Assembly (NCBI RefSeq): GCF_001995255.1
Contig: NZ_MUZR01000007.1
Span: forward strand, 1-64,000
Direction: 5' to 3'
DNA: 64,000 bases
Source of the DNA: Thioalkalivibrio halophilus
GTDB lineage: Bacteria; Pseudomonadota; Gammaproteobacteria; Ectothiorhodospirales; Ectothiorhodospiraceae
Numbering within the stretch: position 1 is the stretch's first letter; each line of letters starts with the position of its first letter. Both the position numbers and the translations under genes were made by a program. Below the pieces are notes generated by a model, which ran no database searches, was not told the origin of the DNA, and worked only from the letters and a program-made list of their open reading frames with translations. Positions 46,985-55,198 of the stretch are shown here, one piece after another.

Positions 46985-47410
46985 ATGGAAACGAGCAATC
47001 TCAAGAAGGCCGGCCTGAAAGTCACGCTGCCGCGGATGAAGATCCTGGAGATCCTGGATCAGTCGGAGACGCGGCACCTCACGGCCGAGGCGATCTACCG
47101 CGAGCTGCTGGATTCCGGCGAGGAGATCGGCCTGGCCACCGTGTATCGCGTGCTCACCCAGTTCGAGGCCGCGGGCCTGGTGTGCCGGCTGCATCTGGAA
47201 GGCAATCAGGCGGTATTCGAGCTGGAGCGTGGCGGTCATCACGACCACATCGTCTGCAACCAGTGCGGGCGGGTCGAGGAGTTCTACGACGAGACCATCG
47301 AGCAGCGCCAGCAGAAGATCGCCAGTGACCATGGGTTTTCGATCCGGGATCATGCCCTGGTGTTGTACGGCGACTGCAGCGACGAGGCCTGCCCTCGCCG
47401 CCCCGCCTGA
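46985..47410 (+). CDS. fur: Ferric uptake regulator Fur
   Basis: 141 residues. Winged helix with Gly-Leu-Lys-Val-Thr-Leu-Pro-Arg-Met-Lys-Ile and Thr-Val-Tyr-Arg-Val-Leu-Thr-Gln-Phe, then the metal-binding dimer domain with His-His-Asp-His-Ile-Val-Cys-Asn-Gln-Cys-Gly. A late Cys pair occurs near the end (Asp-Cys and Ala-Cys-Pro). It binds iron and represses uptake genes. The ATG at 46985 matches the family start; in-frame codons upstream are ignored. Confidence 0.95.
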   Translation: METSNLKKAGLKVTLPRMKILEILDQSETRHLTAEAIYRELLDSGEEIGLATVYRVLTQFEAAGLVCRLHLEGNQAVFELERGGHHDHIVCNQCGRVEEFYDETIEQRQQKIASDHGFSIRDHALVLYGDCSDEACPRRPA

Positions 47411-47433
47411 ACCTTCTCCCCCGGGAGCGGGGA

Positions 47434-49098
47434 TCAATCGCCGGGCGTTTCCAGCAGCTCCCGTGCGTGGGCGCGACTGCTCTCGGTGAGGGCGCTGCCG
47501 CCGATCAGACGGGCCAGGGCGTCCACCCGGTCCTCGTGATCCAGGCGGCGGATGCCAGTGCAGGTGTGATCCTCGGCCGTGGTCTTGGCCACTTCCAGCT
47601 GATGATGGGCCTGCGCGGCGACCTGCGCGAGGTGGGTGACGCACAGCACCTGATGGCGTTCCCCCAGTCGCCGCAGCTTGCGCCCGACGACCTCGGCCAC
47701 CGCGCCGCTGATGCCCGAATCGACCTCGTCGAAGATCAGGGTGGGCACGGTCTGCTGCTGGCTCGCGAGCACCTGCAGGGCCAGGCCGATACGTGACAGT
47801 TCGCCGCCCGATGCCACCCGGGCCAGTGGCTGCGGGGTCTGGCCGGGGTTGGCGGCGACGCGGAATTCCACCCGGTCGGCGCCGTGGGCGCGGGGTTCGT
47901 CGTCGGGTTCCACGGCGATCTCGAAGCGCCCGCCGGCCATGCCCAGTTCCTGCATGGTTTCGGTGACAGCGGTCTCGATGCGCCGCGCGGCCTGTTCGCG
48001 TGCGCGGGTGAGTTCCGCCGCGGCGTCCTCCAGCGCGGAACGCGTCTGTGCGGCCCGGGTTTCCAGTTCTTCTACCGTGCGGTCTCCGGATTCCAGACGC
48101 TCCAGTTCGTCCATCAGACGCCGTTGCAGCCCGGGCAGTTCCTCCGGTTCCATCCGGTGCTTGCGCGCCAGACGCAGGTATTCCCCCAGTCGCGTATCCA
48201 GCTCCGCCAGGCGCTGCGGGTCGGGGTCGATGTCCTCGGCCAGACGGCGCAGGGTGTCTCCGGCCTCGTCGATCTGGATGCGGGCCGATTCCAGCAGCTC
48301 GATCCCGGGCTGCAGGCGGTTGTCATGGCGGGCCGCCTCCTGCAGCCGGTGCAGCATCTGGCCGAGGAGGGCATCCAGCCCGTTGTCCTCGCCGATGGTG
48401 TCGTCGGCGGCCTGGAGGGCCTGCAGGACCTCGGTGCCGTGCGCCAGCCGGCTCTGTTCGGTGGATAGCTCGGGGTATTCGTCGGGCTCCGGCGCCAGTT
48501 CGGCCAGTTCGCCGGTCTGAAAGCGCAGCAGGTCCAGCCGGTCGCCGGCCTCGGCCAGTTCCGCGCGGGCCTTTTCCAGGGCGCTGCGGGCCTCGCGCCA
48601 TTGCTGGAAAGCCGTGGTGACTGCGTGGCGCAGGGGCGCCTCGACAAAGCCGTCGAGCCAGGCCCGCTGGGTATCGCGCCCGAGCAGCTGCTGATGGGCA
48701 TGCTGCCCGTGGATGTCGACCAGCCATTGGCCCAGTTCCCGCAGCTGGGTGACGGTCGCGGGGCGCCCGTTGATCCAGGCGCGGCTCTTGCCCTGGCGCG
48801 TGAGCACGCGCCGCAGCAGGAGTGGGTCGCCGTCCTCGCCGGCCAGGCCGGCCTCGGCGAGCCAGGCATGCGCCGGGCTGTTGTCCGGGAGTTCGCATTC
48901 GGCCCCCAGTTCCGCCTGTTCGGCGCCCTCGCGCACCATGGAAGCGTCGGCCCGGTCGCCCAGCAGCAGGCCGACCACGTCGACCAGGATGGACTTGCCG
49001 GCGCCGGTCTCGCCGGTCAGGGCGTTGAGGCCGTCGTCGAGCTCGAGTTCGAGTTCGTCGACGATGGCGAAATCGCGGATGTGGATCAGGCGCAGCAT
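47434..49098 (-). CDS. recN: DNA repair protein RecN
   Basis: 554 residues, SMC-like ATPase for double-strand break repair. Walker A Gly-Glu-Thr-Gly-Ala-Gly-Lys-Ser-Ile is near 31-39; the middle is a long coiled coil; the C-terminal half has the signature Leu-Ala-Arg-Val-Ala-Ser-Gly-Gly-Glu-Leu-Ser-Arg and Walker B Leu-Ile-Phe-Asp-Glu-Val-Asp-Ser-Gly-Ile-Ser-Gly. It starts one base after nadK ends, so the two are one unit, as in other gammaproteobacteria. Confidence 0.96.
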   Translation of the reverse strand: MLRLIHIRDFAIVDELELELDDGLNALTGETGAGKSILVDVVGLLLGDRADASMVREGAEQAELGAECELPDNSPAHAWLAEAGLAGEDGDPLLLRRVLTRQGKSRAWINGRPATVTQLRELGQWLVDIHGQHAHQQLLGRDTQRAWLDGFVEAPLRHAVTTAFQQWREARSALEKARAELAEAGDRLDLLRFQTGELAELAPEPDEYPELSTEQSRLAHGTEVLQALQAADDTIGEDNGLDALLGQMLHRLQEAARHDNRLQPGIELLESARIQIDEAGDTLRRLAEDIDPDPQRLAELDTRLGEYLRLARKHRMEPEELPGLQRRLMDELERLESGDRTVEELETRAAQTRSALEDAAAELTRAREQAARRIETAVTETMQELGMAGGRFEIAVEPDDEPRAHGADRVEFRVAANPGQTPQPLARVASGGELSRIGLALQVLASQQQTVPTLIFDEVDSGISGAVAEVVGRKLRRLGERHQVLCVTHLAQVAAQAHHQLEVAKTTAEDHTCTGIRRLDHEDRVDALARLIGGSALTESSRAHARELLETPGD

Positions 49099-49099
49099 G

Positions 49100-49978
49100 T
49101 CAGGGCTGTTCTCCCCAGCGCAGCTTGGAGCGCAGCATGCGCAAGAACTGGTGGTTGTGCGGGTGGATCAGGGTCATGCCGTATTCGCGGCGGCGGATGC
49201 GCAGGCGGTCGCCGGGCCCGAAGTCGACGTTCTCCTGACCGTCCAGCGCGACCTGTGCCGGCGAGCGGCTGTCGGGGGACAGCTGGATCTCGATGACCGA
49301 ATCACCGCCTACCACCAGCGGGCGGTGGTTCAGGCTGTGCGGCGCGACCGGGACGATCACCATGCCGTCCATCTGCGGGGTGAGGATGGGGCCGCCGGCC
49401 GACAGGGCGTAGGCGGTGGAGCCGGTGGGTGTGGCTACCACCAGCCCGTCGGCCCGCAGGCGCCCGACGTCCACGCCATCGATGGTGGTGTCGAACTCGA
49501 TGATGCGCACCACGCTGAGTACGTGCAGCACGGCGTCGTTGACCGCGACCCCGGTGTGCACGGTCACGCCGTCGCGCACCACTTCGGCCTCCAGCATGGA
49601 GCGCGGTTCCAGCACGTAGGCGCCGTCCAGGACCTCCCCCAGTTCCTCCGGCGCGGTATCGGGGGATACGTCGACCAGGAAGCCCAGGCGGCCGAGATTG
49701 ATCCCCAGCAGCGGCGTGCCGATCCCGGCGGTGACCCGGGCGGTCGCCAGCAGGGTGCCGTCGCCGCCGATCACGATCAGCAGGTCGGCTTCGCGCGCCA
49801 GCTCGCCGACCGGCCGGATCGGTACATCGGCCGGGCGCTGGAAACCCTCGATGTCGGCCTCCATCAGTATGTGTCGCTCGCGCTCGCACAGCAGCTGCAC
49901 CAGCCGGTCCACCAGCGGAGCGGTGCGCGGGTCGTTGGCCTTGCCGATCAGGCCGACGGTCTTGAACTCTGGCATCAT
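49100..49978 (-). CDS. nadK: NAD kinase
   Basis: 292 residues. It makes NADP from NAD. The Gly-Gly-Asp-Gly-Thr motif is near 73-77, followed by Gly-Ile-Asn-Leu-Gly-Arg-Leu-Gly-Phe-Leu, Asn-Asp-Ala-Val-Leu and Thr-Pro-Thr-Gly-Ser-Thr-Ala-Tyr. The start is one of two adjacent ATGs (49978, 49975). It is divergent from hrcA with 115 bases between; no clear sigma70 promoter for nadK was found there. Confidence 0.96.
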   Translation of the reverse strand: MMPEFKTVGLIGKANDPRTAPLVDRLVQLLCERERHILMEADIEGFQRPADVPIRPVGELAREADLLIVIGGDGTLLATARVTAGIGTPLLGINLGRLGFLVDVSPDTAPEELGEVLDGAYVLEPRSMLEAEVVRDGVTVHTGVAVNDAVLHVLSVVRIIEFDTTIDGVDVGRLRADGLVVATPTGSTAYALSAGGPILTPQMDGMVIVPVAPHSLNHRPLVVGGDSVIEIQLSPDSRSPAQVALDGQENVDFGPGDRLRIRRREYGMTLIHPHNHQFLRMLRSKLRWGEQP

Positions 49979-50020
49979 GCCGGCATTATCCGGAAAACGG
50001 GGTGGTCCTGCATCCAGCCG

Positions 50021-50047
50021 CTTGACGCTGGCGCAACGCCCCCGAAA
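50021..50047 (+). promoter_or_regulatory. Weak candidate sigma32 promoter of hrcA
   Basis: CTTGACG (50021-50027), a 12-base gap and CCCCGAAA (50040-50047) resemble a sigma32 promoter, but the gap is one base shorter than usual and three positions deviate. If used, transcription would start just before the CIRCE-like element. Confidence 0.35.
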
Positions 50048-50059
50048 ACTTGGACGGTT

Positions 50060-50086
50060 GTGGCACTCGTCCGGAAGGAGCGCTGA
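50060..50086 (+). promoter_or_regulatory. CIRCE-like HrcA operator
   Basis: GTGGCACTC-N9-GAGCGCTGA matches seven of nine positions in each arm of the CIRCE consensus (TTAGCACTC-N9-GAGTGCTAA) and has the exact nine-base spacer. The right arm ends seven bases before the hrcA ATG and includes its purine-rich AGGAG region, so HrcA bound there could block both transcription and translation of its own operon. Confidence 0.75.
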
Positions 50087-50093
50087 TACCAGC

Positions 50094-51155
50094 ATGAATG
50101 ACTCGTCGATCCAGCTCGATTCCCGCGAGCGGACCCTGCTGCGGACGCTGATCGAGAGCTATATCAGCGACGGTCAGCCGGTGGGGTCCCGCAACCTCGC
50201 GCGCGCATCGGGCCTCAAGGTGAGCGCCGCGACGGTGCGCAACGTGATGGCCGATCTCGAGGATCGTGGCCTGATCCAGGCGCCGCACACCTCGGCCGGG
50301 CGGGTTCCGACCACCGCCGGCTACCGGCTGTTCGTCGACAGCCTGCTGGAGGTGCGCAAGCCCAGTCGCGAGCAGATCGATGCGATCGAATCGCGCTTCG
50401 ATCCCGGCGCCTCCACCCAGGACCTGCTGGACAGCGCCAGCAGCGTGCTGTCCCAGGTGACGCGCATGGCCGGGATGGTGCGGCTGCCACGGCATCGCAA
50501 CGTCGCGTTGTCGCAGATCGAATTCCTGCGCCTGGGCGAGGGCCGGGTGCTGGCGATCCTGGTGATCGACGGCCGCGAGGTGCAGAATCGTGTCCTCGAA
50601 CTGGAGCGGGACTTCAGCCAGGACGATCTGCAGCGCATGGCCAATTATCTCAACGCGCATCTCGCCGGGAAGAGCCTGCACACGGTGCGCGCCGAACTCC
50701 TGCGGGAAATGCGCGAGGTGCGCGACGACCTGGACGCGCAGATGCTGGCCGCCATCGACCTGGGCGAACAGGCGCTGGGCGACGAGGACCCCGACGATGT
50801 CGTCGTGGCCGGCCAGACCCAGCTGCTGGGCTACGAGGAACTTGCCGACATGGAGCGCCTGCGGCAGCTGCTGGAAGCGTTCAACGAGAAGCGCGAGATC
50901 CTCGGCATCCTCGACCAGTGCATCCGTGGCGACCGGGTGCAGATCTTTATCGGCCGCGAATCCGGCCTCGACTGGTTCGAGAACTGCTCGGTGGTGACCG
51001 CGCCCTACAGCGTGGACGGCGAGGTGGTCGGTGTGCTGGGCGTGATCGGCCCGACGCGCATGTCCTACGACCGGGTCGTGCCTATCGTGGACGTCACCGC
51101 ACGATTGCTGGGCTCGGCCTTGAATGTGCGCGGGGAATCCCCAGACTCCCAGTAA
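50094..51155 (+). CDS. hrcA: Heat-inducible transcription repressor HrcA
   Basis: 353 residues. N-terminal winged helix with Ser-Arg-Asn-Leu-Ala-Arg-Ala-Ser-Gly-Leu-Lys-Val-Ser-Ala-Ala-Thr-Val-Arg-Asn and Leu-Ile-Gln-Ala-Pro-His-Thr-Ser-Ala-Gly-Arg-Val-Pro-Thr; the C-terminal domain has Val-Leu-Gly-Val-Ile-Gly-Pro-Thr-Arg-Met-Ser-Tyr. It represses CIRCE-bearing heat-shock operons until heat or GroEL shortage. E. coli lacks it. It heads the hrcA-grpE-dnaK-dnaJ cluster. Confidence 0.96.
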   Translation: MNDSSIQLDSRERTLLRTLIESYISDGQPVGSRNLARASGLKVSAATVRNVMADLEDRGLIQAPHTSAGRVPTTAGYRLFVDSLLEVRKPSREQIDAIESRFDPGASTQDLLDSASSVLSQVTRMAGMVRLPRHRNVALSQIEFLRLGEGRVLAILVIDGREVQNRVLELERDFSQDDLQRMANYLNAHLAGKSLHTVRAELLREMREVRDDLDAQMLAAIDLGEQALGDEDPDDVVVAGQTQLLGYEELADMERLRQLLEAFNEKREILGILDQCIRGDRVQIFIGRESGLDWFENCSVVTAPYSVDGEVVGVLGVIGPTRMSYDRVVPIVDVTARLLGSALNVRGESPDSQ

Positions 51156-51165
51156 ACACCGTGAA

Positions 51166-51191
51166 GGCGGGGCCGCGAGCCCCGCCTTCCT
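51166..51191 (+). terminator. Weak terminator or attenuator after hrcA
   Basis: GGCGGGG pairs with CCCCGCC (51180-51186) around a seven-base loop and is followed by TTCCT, a poor T-run. It may lower read-through into grpE, 68 bases downstream. Confidence 0.45.
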
Positions 51192-51254
51192 GCTTGTGCG
51201 CCGGCGACAGGCGGCGCCCGTCCGAACAACACTCGATACGAACGCGAGGGAAGC

Positions 51255-51833
51255 ATGTCCGAACAGCCGGAATCCCGGGAAACCCCCGAAAACGAAGCGC
51301 AGGAGTCGCCCTCCCCCGAGGAGCAGGAAGCGGCCGCGGCGGCCGGCGAGGCCGACCGCATCCAGGAGCTGGAGGCGCTGGCCGAGGAGCGGCGCGATCA
51401 GGCTCTGCGTGCGCAGGCCGAACTGGAGAACCAGCGCCGGCGCTTCGAACGCGAGCTGGAGAACGCGCACAAGTATGCGATGGAGAAATTCGCCTCCGAG
51501 ATGCTGGAGGTCTGTGATTCCCTGGAGATGGGGCTGCAGGCCGCGCGCGAGTCGCAGGACGTGGACCGCGTCATCGAGGGCGTGGACCTGACCCTCAAGA
51601 ACCTGCACAAGGTCTTCGACAAGTTCGGCATCCAGGCCGAGGAGCCCACCGGCGAGCGTTTCGATCCGGAGCGCCATCAGGCGATGTCGATGCAGGAGGA
51701 TCCCGAGCAGCCGCCGAACACCGTGGTCGCGACCATGCAGAAGGGTTACATGCTGCAGGACCGGGTCCTGCGTCCGGCGATGGTCATGGTCTCGAAGGCG
51801 CCCAGTTCCCCGGGCATCGACGAGAACGCCTGA
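51255..51833 (+). CDS. grpE: Nucleotide exchange factor GrpE
   Basis: 192 residues. A disordered acidic N-terminus (first 30) leads to the long dimer helix, then Phe-Ala-Ser-Glu-Met-Leu-Glu-Val-Cys-Asp-Ser-Leu-Glu and the C-terminal beta domain with Gln-Lys-Gly-Tyr-Met-Leu-Gln-Asp-Arg-Val-Leu-Arg-Pro-Ala-Met-Val. It releases ADP from DnaK. An AGGGAAGC site precedes the ATG. No own promoter is evident. Confidence 0.96.
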   Translation: MSEQPESRETPENEAQESPSPEEQEAAAAAGEADRIQELEALAEERRDQALRAQAELENQRRRFERELENAHKYAMEKFASEMLEVCDSLEMGLQAARESQDVDRVIEGVDLTLKNLHKVFDKFGIQAEEPTGERFDPERHQAMSMQEDPEQPPNTVVATMQKGYMLQDRVLRPAMVMVSKAPSSPGIDENA

Positions 51834-51865
51834 CCACTCGCCGGTCACGAATTCCGGCCGGGGCG

Positions 51866-51893
51866 GTTGAAAAGGCCGCCACGGCCCCCAGAT
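51866..51893 (+). promoter_or_regulatory. Sigma32 heat-shock promoter of dnaK
   Basis: GTTGAAA (51866-51872), a 13-base gap and CCCCAGAT (51886-51893) match the sigma32 consensus except for the first base and one position in the -10. It lies 63 bases before the dnaK ATG and allows dnaK to be induced apart from hrcA-grpE. Confidence 0.75.
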
Positions 51894-51956
51894 CACCGTA
51901 CAAACGGGCAGGGCGTCCCCTGTGCCGCGAACTTTCAATTTCAGGAGAATTCAGCC

Positions 51957-53891
51957 ATGGGCAAGATGATCGGAATCGACCTCGGGACCACCAACTCCTG
52001 CGTCGCCGTGATGGAAGGCGACCAGGCCAAGGTCATCGAGAACGCCGAGGGCGCGCGCACCACGCCGTCCATCGTCGCCTTCAGTGAAGACGGCGAGGTG
52101 CTCGTCGGCCAGGCGGCCAAGCGCCAGGCGGTGACCAACCCGCAGAACACGATCTTCGCGGCCAAGCGTCTGATCGGCCGCAAGTTCGACGAAGGCGAAG
52201 TGCAGAAGGACATCGATCTGGTGTCCTACAGCATCGTCAAGGCCGACAACGGCGACGCCTGGGTCGAGGTGCAGGGCAAGAAGATGGCCCCGCCGGAGAT
52301 CTCCGCGCGCGTGCTGCAGAAGATGAAGAAGACCGCCGAGGATTACCTCGGGGAAGAGGTGACCGAAGCGGTCATCACCGTGCCGGCCTACTTCAACGAC
52401 TCGCAGCGCCAGGCGACCAAGGACGCCGGCAAGATCGCCGGGCTGGAGGTCAAGCGCATCATCAACGAGCCGACGGCCGCCTCGCTGGCCTACGGCATGG
52501 ACAAGCAGCGCGGTGACCGCAAGATCGCGGTGTACGACCTGGGTGGCGGTACCTTCGACATCTCGATCATCGAGATCGCCGAGGTGGATGGCGAGCACCA
52601 GTTCGAGGTGCTGGCGACCAACGGCGATACCTTCCTCGGTGGCGAGGACTTCGACAACCGCCTGATCGACTACCTGGCCGACGAGTTCAAGAAGGACCAG
52701 GGCATCGACATCAAGGGCGATCCGCTGGCCATGCAGCGCGTGAAGGAAGCCGCCGAGAAGGCGAAGATCGAGCTGTCCTCCGCGCAGCAGACCGAGGTCA
52801 ACCTGCCGTACATCACGGCCGACAATACCGGGCCCAAGCACCTGGCGATCAAGGTCACCCGGGCCAAGCTGGAGAGCCTGGTCGAGGACCTGATCCAGCG
52901 CTCCATCGAGCCCTGCAAGGTCGCCCTGAAAGACGCCGGCCTGTCCGCCTCCGAGGTGGACGACGTGATCCTGGTCGGCGGTCAGACCCGCATGCCCAAG
53001 GTGCAGGAAGCGGTCTCCGGCTTCTTCGGCAAGGATGCGCGCAAGGACGTGAACCCGGACGAGGCGGTCGCGGTCGGCGCCGCGGTGCAGGCCGGCGTGC
53101 TGGGCGGCGACGTCAAGGACGTGCTGCTGCTGGACGTGACCCCGCTGTCGCTGGGCATCGAGACCATGGGCGGCGTGATGACCAAGCTGATCGAGAAGAA
53201 CACCACCATCCCGACCCGGGCGCAGCAGGTGTTCTCCACCGCCGAGGACAACCAGACCGCGGTGACCGTGCACGTGCTGCAGGGTGAGCGCGACATGGCC
53301 AGCGCCAACAAGTCGCTGGGCCGCTTCGACCTGCAGGACATCCCGGCCGCGCCGCGCGGCGTTCCGCAGATCGAGGTCACCTTCGACATCGACTCCAACG
53401 GCATCCTGAACGTCTCGGCCAAGGACAAGGCGACCGGCAAGGAGAACAAGATCGTCATCAAGGCCTCCTCCGGCCTGTCCGAGGACGAGGTCGAGCAGAT
53501 GGTCAAGGACGCCGAGGCCCATGCCGAAGAGGACAAGAAGTTCCAGCAGCTGGTGCAGGCGCGCAACCAGGCCGATGCGATGGTGCACTCCGCCGAGAAG
53601 TCGCTCAGTGATCTGGGCGATCAGGTCTCCGACGAGGAACGCTCCGAGATCGAGTCGGCGGTGAGCGAGGTCAAGACCGCGATGGAAGGCGACGACGCCG
53701 AGGCGATCGAGCAGGCCACGCAGAAGCTGACCGAAGCCTCCGGCAAGATCGCCGAGAAGGCCTACGCGCAGCAGGGCGGTGACGCCGGGGCGGCCGAAGC
53801 CTCCGGGGAAGCCGGTGGCCAGCAGCAGGGCGACGACGTGGTCGACGCCGAGTTCGAGGAAGTCGACGACAACGACAAGAAGAACGGCTGA
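51957..53891 (+). CDS. dnaK: Chaperone protein DnaK (Hsp70)
   Basis: 644 residues. Hsp70 signatures: [12 protein letters not shown] at 5-16, [10 protein letters not shown] near 195, Leu-Val-Gly-Gly-Gln-Thr-Arg-Met-Pro near 340, the [12 protein letters not shown] linker, and a C-terminal lid rich in Glu and Ala ending Glu-Val-Asp-Asp. ATG at 51957 with a strong CAGGAG site is used; upstream in-frame codons are ignored. Confidence 0.98.
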   Translation: MGKMIGIDLGTTNSCVAVMEGDQAKVIENAEGARTTPSIVAFSEDGEVLVGQAAKRQAVTNPQNTIFAAKRLIGRKFDEGEVQKDIDLVSYSIVKADNGDAWVEVQGKKMAPPEISARVLQKMKKTAEDYLGEEVTEAVITVPAYFNDSQRQATKDAGKIAGLEVKRIINEPTAASLAYGMDKQRGDRKIAVYDLGGGTFDISIIEIAEVDGEHQFEVLATNGDTFLGGEDFDNRLIDYLADEFKKDQGIDIKGDPLAMQRVKEAAEKAKIELSSAQQTEVNLPYITADNTGPKHLAIKVTRAKLESLVEDLIQRSIEPCKVALKDAGLSASEVDDVILVGGQTRMPKVQEAVSGFFGKDARKDVNPDEAVAVGAAVQAGVLGGDVKDVLLLDVTPLSLGIETMGGVMTKLIEKNTTIPTRAQQVFSTAEDNQTAVTVHVLQGERDMASANKSLGRFDLQDIPAAPRGVPQIEVTFDIDSNGILNVSAKDKATGKENKIVIKASSGLSEDEVEQMVKDAEAHAEEDKKFQQLVQARNQADAMVHSAEKSLSDLGDQVSDEERSEIESAVSEVKTAMEGDDAEAIEQATQKLTEASGKIAEKAYAQQGGDAGAAEASGEAGGQQQGDDVVDAEFEEVDDNDKKNG

Positions 53892-53901
53892 TCGGCCGTG
53901 G

Positions 53902-53930
53902 CCGGCCGGCCACGCGCCGGCCGGTTTCCC
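53902..53930 (+). terminator. GC-rich hairpin with TTTCCCTT after dnaK
   Basis: CCGGCCGGC (53902-53910) pairs with GCCGGCCGG (53916-53924) and is followed by a short T-rich tail. It would partly stop transcription between dnaK and dnaJ. Confidence 0.5.
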
Positions 53931-53943
53931 TTGCCAGCTACCA

Positions 53944-53983
53944 CGCCCGGGCCCGCGCATGCGCGAACCCGGGCGCTTTCGTT
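53944..53983 (+). terminator. Second hairpin between dnaK and dnaJ
   Basis: CGCCCGGG (53944-53951) pairs with CCCGGGCG (53968-53975); its loop is itself a perfect 12-base palindrome (53954-53965, CGCGCATGCGCG). CTTTCGTT follows. Together with the hairpin 20 bases upstream it suggests reduced dnaJ expression relative to dnaK. Confidence 0.45.
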
Positions 53984-54028
53984 CCCGGCAACGGCTGAAC
54001 GCCCCGGACCATCCGCAGGAAAACGATC

Positions 54029-55174
54029 ATGGCAAAACGCGATTACTACGAGGTGCTGGGGGTGTCGAAGGACGCCTCTGCCGCCGACATCAAGAAAGCC
54101 TTTCGCCGTCTGGCGATGAAGTATCACCCCGACCGCAACCCCGGGGATGAAGATGCCGAGGCCCGTTTCAAGGAGGCTCGCGAGGCGCACGACGTCCTGA
54201 GCGACGATCAGAAACGGGCGGCCTACGACCGTTACGGCCACGCGGGTGTGGACGGCTCGGCCGCCGGCGGCTTCGGCGGCGGTGCCGGAGGGTCCAACTT
54301 CAGCGATATCTTCGAGGACATCTTCGGCGACATCTTCGGTGGCGGCGGTGGTCGCGGCGGGCAGCGTGCCTACCGCGGCTCCGATCTGCAGTACAACCTG
54401 GAGCTGACGCTGGAGGAAGCGGTCTTCGGGACCGAAGTGCAGATCCGGATCCCGACCACCAGTTCCTGCGAGGCCTGCGACGGGTCGGGGGCCGAGCCCG
54501 GGACCTCCACCGAAACCTGCCCGACCTGTAATGGCATGGGCCAGGTCCGTATTCAGCAGGGGTTCTTCTCGGTGCAGCAGACCTGCCCGCGTTGCCACGG
54601 CAGCGGACGCATCATTCCCACGCCCTGCAAGGCCTGCGGCGGCCAGGGCCGGGTGCAGGAACAGAGCACCCTGGACGTCAAGGTCCCTGCCGGAGTGGAC
54701 ACCGGCGATCGCATCCGCCTGTCCGGGCAGGGCGAGGCCGGACTCAACGGGGGCCCGCCGGGGGATCTCTACGTGCAGGTGCGGGTCAAGCCGCATCAGT
54801 TGTTCCGGCGTGACGGCAACGACCTGCACTGTGAGGTCCCGATCTCCTTCGCCACCGCCGCTCTGGGCGGCGAGCTGGAGGTGCCGGCGCTGGACGGCCG
54901 CGTGAACCTCAAGATCCCGCCGGAGACCCAGAGCGGCAAGCAGTTCCGCGTCAGCGGCAAGGGCGTGAAATCGGTGCACGGTGGCGGCGTGGGCGATCTG
55001 ATCTGCCGCGTGGTGGTGGAGACGCCGGTTAACCTGACCAAACGGCAGAAGGAACTGCTGCAGGAATTCGAAGAAGAGACCCGGGCCGGCGGCACCAAGC
55101 ACAGCCCCAAGGAACACTCCTTCTTCGACGGGGTGCGCTCGTTCTTCGACGACCTGAAGTTCTGGTCGAAATAG
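54029..55174 (+). CDS. dnaJ: Chaperone protein DnaJ (Hsp40)
   Basis: 381 residues, class A J-protein. The J domain has Tyr-His-Pro-Asp-Arg-Asn near 32-37 (the His-Pro-Asp that stimulates DnaK), then a Gly/Phe region with Gly-Gly-Gly repeats, four zinc-finger repeats (Cys-Glu-Ala-Cys, Cys-Pro-Thr-Cys, Cys-Pro-Arg-Cys, Cys-Lys-Ala-Cys, each with Gly-x-Gly), and the C-terminal substrate and dimer domains. AGGA precedes the ATG. It converges on the FimX-like gene with 24 bases between. Confidence 0.97.
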   Translation: MAKRDYYEVLGVSKDASAADIKKAFRRLAMKYHPDRNPGDEDAEARFKEAREAHDVLSDDQKRAAYDRYGHAGVDGSAAGGFGGGAGGSNFSDIFEDIFGDIFGGGGGRGGQRAYRGSDLQYNLELTLEEAVFGTEVQIRIPTTSSCEACDGSGAEPGTSTETCPTCNGMGQVRIQQGFFSVQQTCPRCHGSGRIIPTPCKACGGQGRVQEQSTLDVKVPAGVDTGDRIRLSGQGEAGLNGGPPGDLYVQVRVKPHQLFRRDGNDLHCEVPISFATAALGGELEVPALDGRVNLKIPPETQSGKQFRVSGKGVKSVHGGGVGDLICRVVVETPVNLTKRQKELLQEFEEETRAGGTKHSPKEHSFFDGVRSFFDDLKFWSK

Positions 55175-55198
55175 GGGCGCGAGCCGGCCCCGATTGCC

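Noticed and set aside
51951-53960. Minus-strand frame of about 670 codons opposite dnaK
   Set aside because: Antisense to DnaK, Leu/Gly/His-rich shadow; dnaK antisense frames are a known annotation artefact.
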